Shown: positions 1 through 3,765 of the stretch, one piece after another
Position numbering within the stretch: the first letter of the stretch is position 1
Layout: each line of letters begins with the position of its first letter
Assembly (NCBI GenBank): GCA_022708765.1
Contig: JAKIYB010000332.1
Coordinates: forward strand, 1-5,551
Source: Armatimonadota bacterium
GTDB taxonomy: Bacteria > Armatimonadota > Hebobacteria > CAIYQO01
DNA length: 5,551 nt
Reading direction: 5' to 3'
Program-made: the position numbers and the translations under genes
Notes under the pieces: model-generated
Told to the model about the DNA's origin: nothing
Database searches by the model: none
Seen by the model: the letters and a program-made list of their open reading frames with translations, nothing else

Positions 1-264
1 GGGGCGCGTCTCGGCCAGCAGGTCGGCCTGCTCCAGCAGCCGCGCGCGCGAATCAGCCCGCCGCGCCGCCAGCGCCATGCCGTAGGCGGCGGTGATGCCG
101 ATCAGCGGAGCGCCGCGCACCGCCAGCGTGCGAATCGCTTCCGCCACCTCCTCCACGCGCCGGCAGGCGAGGTAATATTCATCCCGCGGCAGCCGCCGCT
201 GATCGAGAATCCGCAGGCCGTCGTCCTCCCACCGCACGGGAACAATGCTGGTTCGTAACGTCAT
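1..264 (-). CDS. mtnA: S-methyl-5-thioribose-1-phosphate isomerase, N-terminal part (runs off the window)
   Basis: This is the first 88 codons of a minus-strand gene that leaves the window at base 1. The family (aIF-2B-like fold, usually about 340-390 residues) isomerises the ring sugar methylthioribose-1-phosphate to open-chain methylthioribulose-1-phosphate in the cytosolic methionine salvage pathway. The sequence shows the characteristic N-terminal layout: a short strand region with the pattern RWEDDGLRILDQRRLP (residues 11-26), a helix of the type EEVAEAIRTL, and then the hallmark VRGAPLIGITAAYG at residues 49-62, which is the conserved substrate-binding RGAP segment. ATG 264 is preferred because GGAGAGG lies nine bases upstream; an in-frame ATG at 273 abuts that same GGAGAGG with no spacing. 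It lies 82 bases downstream of the kinase gene on the same strand but appears to have its own -10 box. An eIF-2B-related paralogue is the only serious alternative. Confidence 0.9.
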   Translation of the reverse strand, partial: MTLRTSIVPVRWEDDGLRILDQRRLPRDEYYLACRRVEEVAEAIRTLAVRGAPLIGITAAYGMALAARRADSRARLLEQADLLAETRP

Positions 265-308
265 CGGGTCCATCCTCTCCAGGCAAACGCGCGTGAATAT
301 GCGGTGCC

Positions 309-317
309 ATCATAACA
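309..317 (-). promoter_or_regulatory. Putative extended -10 promoter for mtnA
   Basis: Read on the minus strand this is TGTTATGAT: a TGn extension followed by TATGAT, one change from TATAAT. Transcription would begin near 302, giving a leader of about 38 bases that includes the GGAGAGG ribosome binding site of mtnA. No -35 hexamer is recognisable, which is acceptable for an extended -10 promoter. The 82-base gap between the kinase stop and mtnA is otherwise C-rich on this strand and shows no hairpin terminator, so read-through from the kinase gene is also possible. Confidence 0.4.
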
Positions 318-346
318 CAGGATGGGAGGGGGGCGCGAATGGGGGG

Positions 347-1945
347 TTATGGCGCTGGTGAACTGGAGACGCAGCGAAAGCTATAAACATCGTGCCCGCA
401 TGTCGGATTGTTACTGCTTCGATAAGTGACGCAGAAGATATCAGGATACTTATTAAGCCAGCTACCACCACGCAATGCCCGCAAACATTGGCTGTCATCA
501 TATAAGTTAGCGCACCACTCCCAGACATTTCCCGCCATATTCATGACACCATACGGACTGGCGCCAACCGAATAACTTCTTACTGGTGTTATATGTCCCG
601 TTGATCTTCCAACGCTGTGACTGCATTTTGACGGATTCCAAGTGCTTCCCCATGGATACTTTCGGCCATCTGTTCCGCGTGCAGCTTTCTCCCATTCTTC
701 CTCAGTGGGCAGCGCCACGCCTGCCCACTCTGCAAATGCTGCAGCGTCCTCCCAACTCACATTGACAATTGGATGATCATCTTGCCAACCCCACTTCGGC
801 ATTTCAGGCATCAGTCGCTTTGTTGCTTCACAATAAAGGCGGTACTGCGCGACAGTGACGGGATATTTCATTATTTTATACGCTGGCAGGGAAATTTCTA
901 CGTGTCTTCCAAAGGGTGGGCTGTCGCCGTATATGAATTTTCCAGGCGGAATGTTCACCCATTCAATGCTTGCCAGTAACTGCTCTCGAAGTAAAACAGG
1001 TGATGTGATACTGAACGCTGCATTGGGCTCATTCCACCAGGTGAATATATTTGATGGTCGTTTTACTAACTCTAACGGCAATGCAGATGCGACCAATCCC
1101 TTCCACGGTTCAGGAAGATTCGGGATCCAGGGGTCTAGCTGTTTCAGTAAGCGATCCCACGATTCGGGAGGTAGAAATCCCGTGAGGAGTTCATGCAAGA
1201 GCATCCCGGCTTGAAATATATCGCTACCTACGCCAAGAGTATCACCCTTCATTAATTCTATTGGCGCGTATTTGTAAGTAAATACACGATCTGTGGAACT
1301 GCTGCCGGTTGAAATACTTCGACGGGCAGCACCAAAATCTACCAGGATAGGTTTACCATCAGACGTGAGAATGACATTCTCCGGCTTTATGTCGAGATGG
1401 AGCAGGTCGGCGGCATGGACTGCGGCCAGCGCCTCCACCAACTCGGCCATGATTTCGCGCACCCGCTCCTCGGACAGGCGGTGCCCCTCCGCTTCGTTCA
1501 ACTCATCGCGTAGCGAACGTCCGCGCACCAGTTCCATCACCAGGTAGGCGGTACCGTGTTCCTCGAAATGGTTCATCACCCGCACAATGCCCGGATGATT
1601 GAGCCGCGCGAGTATTTTCCCCTCACGGGTGAATCGGATGCAATCGCGGATGAACTTCTCAGAATACGGAGTGCGCGCCTTCACCAGTAAACCATCCCGA
1701 TATACGATTTCTTTAGGGTAAAACTCTTTGATGGCAACCGAGTGTTCGAGTTCGATGTGCATGGCACGATAGGTAATACCAAAGCCTCCACGGCCGAGGG
1801 CATAGTCAATCCGATACCGCCCGCCATCCAGCAGTGCTCCTATCGGGAGTGTATCGTATAGTAGTGTTGGAAGGTGTTCACCACATTGCGGGCAAACGGT
1901 AATCTCGGCTGACAATCCATCCGCCGAGCATGTCAGGCAGCGCAT
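347..1945 (-). CDS. Zinc-ribbon Ser/Thr protein kinase fused to C-terminal FGE-sulfatase (SUMF1/CLec-fold) domain
   Basis: This is a 532-residue cytosolic multidomain protein with no predicted membrane segment. Residues 3-21 carry two CxxC pairs (C3, C6, C18, C21), a small zinc ribbon. Residues ~44-300 are a Hanks-type kinase: glycine loop GRGGFG (51-56), catalytic Lys73 in VAIK, candidate alpha-C Glu108, catalytic loop HLDIKPEN (183-190, with Leu in place of the usual Arg of HRD), DFG at 203-205 and an APE-like YAPIE (226-230). All residues needed for phosphotransfer are present, so it should be active. Residues ~326-527 are an FGE-sulfatase domain with IEWVNIPPGKF, PVTVAQY, LPTEEEWEKAARG, NMAGNVWEW and RGGSW in the canonical order. 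The two active-site cysteines of true formylglycine-generating enzymes are not both in place, which suggests ligand binding rather than sulfatase activation. The start at 1945 has GGAG eight bases upstream and a good promoter. Its substrate is unknown. The divergent polysaccharide genes are only suggestive context. Confidence 0.92.
   Translation of the reverse strand: MRCLTCSADGLSAEITVCPQCGEHLPTLLYDTLPIGALLDGGRYRIDYALGRGGFGITYRAMHIELEHSVAIKEFYPKEIVYRDGLLVKARTPYSEKFIRDCIRFTREGKILARLNHPGIVRVMNHFEEHGTAYLVMELVRGRSLRDELNEAEGHRLSEERVREIMAELVEALAAVHAADLLHLDIKPENVILTSDGKPILVDFGAARRSISTGSSSTDRVFTYKYAPIELMKGDTLGVGSDIFQAGMLLHELLTGFLPPESWDRLLKQLDPWIPNLPEPWKGLVASALPLELVKRPSNIFTWWNEPNAAFSITSPVLLREQLLASIEWVNIPPGKFIYGDSPPFGRHVEISLPAYKIMKYPVTVAQYRLYCEATKRLMPEMPKWGWQDDHPIVNVSWEDAAAFAEWAGVALPTEEEWEKAARGTDGRKYPWGSTWNPSKCSHSVGRSTGHITPVRSYSVGASPYGVMNMAGNVWEWCANLYDDSQCLRALRGGSWLNKYPDIFCVTYRSSNNPTCGHDVYSFRCVSSSPAP
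380..457 (-). other. Candidate variable region of a DGR-type target (residues 497-522 of the kinase-FGE protein)
   Basis: This segment lies between RGGSW (residues 492-496) and FRCV (523-526), the framework that brackets variable residues in CLec-fold DGR target proteins. Such proteins typically have strings of Asn here, written from AAC or AAT template codons. Here only a few Asn remain (N498, N512, N513) and the other positions hold Leu, Tyr, Asp, Ile, Phe, Cys, Val, Thr, Ser and His. Of the 26 codons, 22 end in C or T, as expected if adenines in the first two positions of AAY codons had been replaced. The distance from YR (509-510) to FR (523-524) is the same 12 residues as in the common family pattern I remember. 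The window contains no second, A-rich copy and no reverse transcriptase. Ordinary divergence of an FGE-like domain remains the alternative. Confidence 0.35.
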
Positions 1946-1984
1946 GGCGAGAACTCCGTGTGAAGAACTGCTCCAATATACGCC

Positions 1985-2013
1985 AGTATAACCCCGCCTT
2001 GCGGTGATGGCAA
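1985..2013 (-). promoter_or_regulatory. Sigma-70-type promoter of the kinase-FGE gene
   Basis: On the minus strand TTGCCA (2008-2013) and TATACT (1985-1990) are separated by exactly 17 bases. Each hexamer differs from the TTGACA/TATAAT consensus at one position. Transcription would start near 1978, leaving a leader of about 33 bases before ATG 1945 with GGAG at an eight-base spacing. This is the best two-box promoter in the window. Confidence 0.65.
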
Positions 2014-2058
2014 GGGAACGGCTCGCTTACCCCACACGGTTGCCCCGTCTGAACCGTC

Positions 2059-2078
2059 GCGTCCCTGGAGAGGGACGC
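2059..2078. repeat. Inverted repeat (8-bp perfect stem, 4-base centre) in the divergent promoter region
   Basis: GCGTCCCT (2059-2066) and AGGGACGC (2071-2078) are perfect inverted arms around GGAG. It lies between the -35 box of the kinase promoter (2013) and the -10 of the glycosyltransferase promoter (2164), upstream of both transcripts, and is not followed by a T tract, so it is not a terminator for either gene. The symmetry and position suit an operator bound by a dimeric regulator of one or both genes. No regulator gene is in the window, and a chance GC palindrome cannot be excluded. Confidence 0.4.
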
Positions 2079-2148
2079 CTGGCCGCATGGCCTCGCAGGG
2101 GGGGATTTCAATGCCCGCTTACCCCCACCCGTGCGCCTTTTTTCGCGC

Positions 2149-2169
2149 CCCGGCATTTCCGGGTATAAT
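2149..2169 (+). promoter_or_regulatory. Putative promoter (-10 TATAAT) of the glycosyltransferase gene with abutting palindrome
   Basis: A perfect TATAAT sits at 2164-2169, about 94 bases before ATG 2263. At a 17-base spacing the -35 region reads TTTCGC, a poor match, so the promoter may need an activator. The bases immediately before the -10 form a small perfect palindrome, CCCGG (2149-2153) and CCGGG (2159-2163), around a five-base centre, placing a possible protein-binding site in the promoter spacer. Confidence 0.45.
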
Positions 2170-2262
2170 ACCATCCGTGCGTATCCTCACCCTCTCATCT
2201 CGGCATACCGTTCACGCGCGTCGGGGGCACGGCGGTACGGAAGCGATTGCGAGGATTCCGTC

Positions 2263-3291
2263 ATGAGAATATTGCTGTCACCGGTCGAGATCGCTTCACA
2301 GTTGTACTATACCGCGCGGGGGCTGGCATTACTGGGACACCAGGTGGAGACGGCGTTTCCGGTCACGCCGTCATTGCTGCATCCCCCGAACCACGCGCTG
2401 CATACGGAACCGCGCTGGCGTTACCTGCTTGAGCGCCTGCGCCTGGCCGTCTCAACGCTGGGCCGCTTTGATATCTACCACTATTACAACGGACTCTCGC
2501 TGCTGGCGGAACGCTATCGCTTCCTGGATGCCCGCCTGAATGCCGCGCTGGGGAAAAAGGTCGTCGTCGAATACTGCGGCACGGACGTACGGATTGCGTC
2601 CTTCGAGCGCCAGCGGAATCCGTATTACGTGGATGGCTACCACGAGACAGCGGCGGATGAAGACCGAAAGCGGCGATGGATGGATCTGTGGGCATCGCTG
2701 ACGGGTGGGCATGCCATCGTCACCGATTATACGGTCGCTGGTTACATCACGCCGCACTTCTCTCAGGTGCACCTGCTGCGACATCGGCTGGATGTCGAGG
2801 CATTTACCCCGGCGTATCCCGCGCCGGAAACCACGACGCCGACAATCGTGCATGCGCCGAGTAATCCCACGGTCAAGGGCACGCCCTATCTCCGCGCCGC
2901 CGTCGAGACGTTGAAAAAGCAGGGACTTCAATTCAACTATATTGAACTCGTCGGCGTTCCTCATCGGCAAGTGCTCGAGACTATCGCGAATGCGGATATC
3001 GTGGTTGATCAGCTATGCATCGGGTATTATGGCGTCTTTGCCGTCGAAGCGCTGTGCCAGGGCAAGCCTGTAATTTGCTATATGCTGCCGGAAACCGTGC
3101 CGACATACCCGCCGGATTTGCCCATCATTCAGGCGAATCCGGACACCATTGCGACCGTGCTCGAGGAATGGCTCACCGCTCCCGGCTCCCGACGGCATCA
3201 ATGCGGTGTCGCGTCCCGCGCGTATGCTGAACGGACGCACGATTATCGCGCGATCACACGGCAAGTCGCCGATATCTACGCCGCATTGTGA
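2263..3291 (+). CDS. GT-B fold glycosyltransferase (family 1/4-like)
   Basis: This 342-residue cytosolic or membrane-associated glycosyltransferase probably transfers a sugar from a nucleotide-sugar donor to a lipid-linked or surface polysaccharide acceptor; donor and acceptor cannot be told from sequence. The N-terminal Rossmann half opens with MRILLSPVEIASQLYYTARGLALLGHQV-like spacing (a strand, then a helix; no signal peptide) and includes VVEYCGTDVR (101-110). The C-terminal half starts at TIVHAPSNPTVKGT (194-207), a strand followed by the KG donor-site motif. It ends with ADIVVDQL (244-251) and GYYGVFAVEALCQGKPVI (254-271), the usual acidic-residue and glycine pattern that holds the donor in this family. 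ATG 2263 is chosen because GAGG lies eight bases upstream and the protein then begins with the family's typical first strand; a longer frame to GTG 2131 adds 44 implausible residues. Composition (~57% GC) is intermediate between its neighbours. Confidence 0.82.
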   Translation: MRILLSPVEIASQLYYTARGLALLGHQVETAFPVTPSLLHPPNHALHTEPRWRYLLERLRLAVSTLGRFDIYHYYNGLSLLAERYRFLDARLNAALGKKVVVEYCGTDVRIASFERQRNPYYVDGYHETAADEDRKRRWMDLWASLTGGHAIVTDYTVAGYITPHFSQVHLLRHRLDVEAFTPAYPAPETTTPTIVHAPSNPTVKGTPYLRAAVETLKKQGLQFNYIELVGVPHRQVLETIANADIVVDQLCIGYYGVFAVEALCQGKPVICYMLPETVPTYPPDLPIIQANPDTIATVLEEWLTAPGSRRHQCGVASRAYAERTHDYRAITRQVADIYAAL

Positions 3292-3298
3292 CGTCTGG

Positions 3299-3335
3299 CG
3301 CGTCAGGGAAGCCGTGGGGATGGCTGCCCGACGCG
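3299..3335 (+). terminator. Stem-loop after the glycosyltransferase, possible terminator without U tract
   Basis: Seven bases after the TGA, CGCGTC (3299-3304) pairs with GACGCG (3330-3335). The stem continues past a one-base bulge with GGG/CCC and, after an A-G mismatch, AGCC/GGCT, closing on an eight-base loop (3314-3321). It is strong and well placed but is followed by a mixed sequence rather than a T run, so it would be at best a weak intrinsic terminator or a 3'-end stabilising structure. Confidence 0.35.
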
Positions 3336-3395
3336 AAGCTCATTGTAGTGGGTCGTTCCGTTACACGTTGTACTCCGTCTTAATGCAAGCAACTT

Positions 3396-3426
3396 GTAGG
3401 GAATGCCCCGCCGTGGCATTCCCGAA
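3396..3426 (+). repeat. Left copy of 31-bp inverted repeat, itself a 9-bp-stem hairpin
   Basis: The copy begins GTAGGGAATGCC and ends GGCATTCCCGAA. Within it GGGAATGCC (3399-3407) pairs perfectly with GGCATTCCC (3415-3423) around the seven-base loop CCGCCGT. A palindromic hairpin repeated in inverse orientation 63 bases away resembles paired bacterial REP units. The repeat contains stop-free stretches in several frames, so copies elsewhere could be mis-annotated as small proteins. Confidence 0.8.
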
Positions 3427-3489
3427 CGTCGTGAACAGGCACTCTTCACCGGAACATATAGTTTGGTAGCGGACTCTACCACGAACCGC

Positions 3490-3520
3490 TTCGGGAATGC
3501 CACGGCGGGGCATTCCCTAC
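3490..3520 (-). repeat. Right copy of 31-bp inverted repeat
   Basis: This is the exact reverse complement of 3396-3426 with no mismatch over 31 bases. The perfect match next to the decayed flanks suggests that this unit is under selection, recently copied, or kept identical by gene conversion. Confidence 0.8.
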
Positions 3521-3614
3521 CAGCGTTGATACCGACGCCGGTGGCAAGGTACATTGTGACGACCCACTACAGCGCGCATGAGCGACGAGGATAGCCGCGG
3601 CATCCTGTTCGGGG

Positions 3615-3620
3615 TATAAT
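3615..3620 (+). promoter_or_regulatory. Putative -10 box (TATAAT) for the flippase transcript
   Basis: A perfect TATAAT preceded by CGGGG, the same G-rich lead-in seen before the glycosyltransferase -10 (CCGGG). The -35 position at a 17-base spacing reads TAGCCG, a poor match. Transcription from here would start near 3627 and give an unusually long leader of about 140 bases before ATG 3766. The box lies 44 bases outside the right end of the foldback element. Confidence 0.45.
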
Positions 3621-3673
3621 CCTCCCAATTCATGCGGGCGCGGTTTGTCAGCCGCCCACGCCATCGCGTTGTC

Positions 3674-3718
3674 CGCGCCGCGCCGATGAGCGAATCCCGA
3701 ACGCCGCGGCGCGGCGCG
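3674..3718 (+). other. GC-rich stem-loop in the flippase leader
   Basis: CGCGCCGCGCC (3674-3684) and GGCGCGGCGCG (3708-3718) are perfect 11-bp complementary arms around a 23-base loop. In the leader RNA this would be a very stable hairpin ending about 40 bases before the ribosome binding site. A second, smaller hairpin follows at 3730-3747. I recognise no riboswitch class; GC bias alone could make such a stem by chance. Confidence 0.4.
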
Positions 3719-3729
3719 AGGCGATAAGA

Positions 3730-3747
3730 TGCGGGATAACACCCGCA
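3730..3747 (+). other. Small hairpin just upstream of the flippase ribosome binding site
   Basis: TGCGGG (3730-3735) and CCCGCA (3742-3747) are perfect 6-bp arms around ATAACA. The hairpin ends 10 bases before GGAGG (3758-3762) and so lies where it could affect ribosome access to the flippase start. Confidence 0.35.
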
Positions 3748-3765
3748 CCAAACTGATGGAGGCGC

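Larger units (their letters stand above)
1946..2262. other. Divergent intergenic region between the kinase and glycosyltransferase genes
   Basis: These 317 bases separate two divergently transcribed genes. Going rightward they hold the kinase ribosome binding site and promoter, a 20-base inverted repeat, a GC-rich stretch with a short GGCC-gcat-GGCC motif (2081-2092), a G7 run (about 2098-2104), a T7 run (2138-2143 region) and then the putative glycosyltransferase promoter, followed by a leader of about 90 bases. The glycosyltransferase frame stays open back to a GTG at 2131, but the TATAAT box lies inside that stretch and the protein there does not resemble a glycosyltransferase, so I treat it as non-coding. 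I see no tRNA or other RNA gene. Confidence 0.6.
3344..3571. mobile_element. Foldback element of about 228 bp with nested inverted repeats (MITE- or REP-pair-like)
   Basis: The element is built symmetrically. TGTAGTGGGTCGT (3344-3356) is the exact reverse complement of 3559-3571. A perfect 31-bp inverted repeat lies inside (3396-3426 and 3490-3520). The gaps between outer and inner repeats are 39 and 38 bases, and a 63-base centre (3427-3489) separates the arms. Across the 39/38-base gaps only faint residual similarity is visible by eye, as if an originally continuous ~83-base arm had decayed in the middle. There is no transposase and no convincing reading frame, so if mobile it would be non-autonomous. 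Inverted GCTCAT (3338-3343) and ATGAGC (3578-3583) flank it with a six-base offset and may mark the true ends. It lies between two genes and disrupts neither. Confidence 0.6.

Noticed and set aside
265..346. DGR template repeat or accessory gene just downstream of the candidate variable region.
   Set aside because: Only 82 bases separate the kinase stop from mtnA and they show no similarity to 380-457 and no A-rich copy; any template must lie outside the window.
855..1214. Plus-strand open frame of 119 codons across the FGE domain.
   Set aside because: It lies wholly opposite the kinase-FGE gene, has no ribosome site, and shows no domain.
2138..2143. T run after GC-rich sequence as an intrinsic terminator.
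   Set aside because: The nearest hairpin (2059-2078) ends 60 bases earlier and no gene converges on this site; it lies upstream of both divergent genes.
2131..2262. Longer glycosyltransferase beginning at GTG 2131 (44 extra residues).
   Set aside because: The extension contains the TATAAT box, has no ribosome site, and its residues do not fit a GT-B N-terminus; ATG 2263 has GAGG at a good distance and begins with the expected first strand.
2452..2970. Minus-strand open frame of 172 codons inside the glycosyltransferase gene.
   Set aside because: Arg/Ile-rich with no recognisable domain and fully covered by the plus-strand glycosyltransferase, whose motifs are clear.
3396..3520. CRISPR array or direct-repeat cluster.
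   Set aside because: There are only two copies and they are inverted, each internally palindromic, with a single 63-base spacer; this is a foldback structure.
3303..3594. Small proteins overlapping the foldback element in either strand.
   Set aside because: The frames simply read through the inverted repeats, lack ribosome sites and end at arbitrary points; no coding signal beyond absence of stops.
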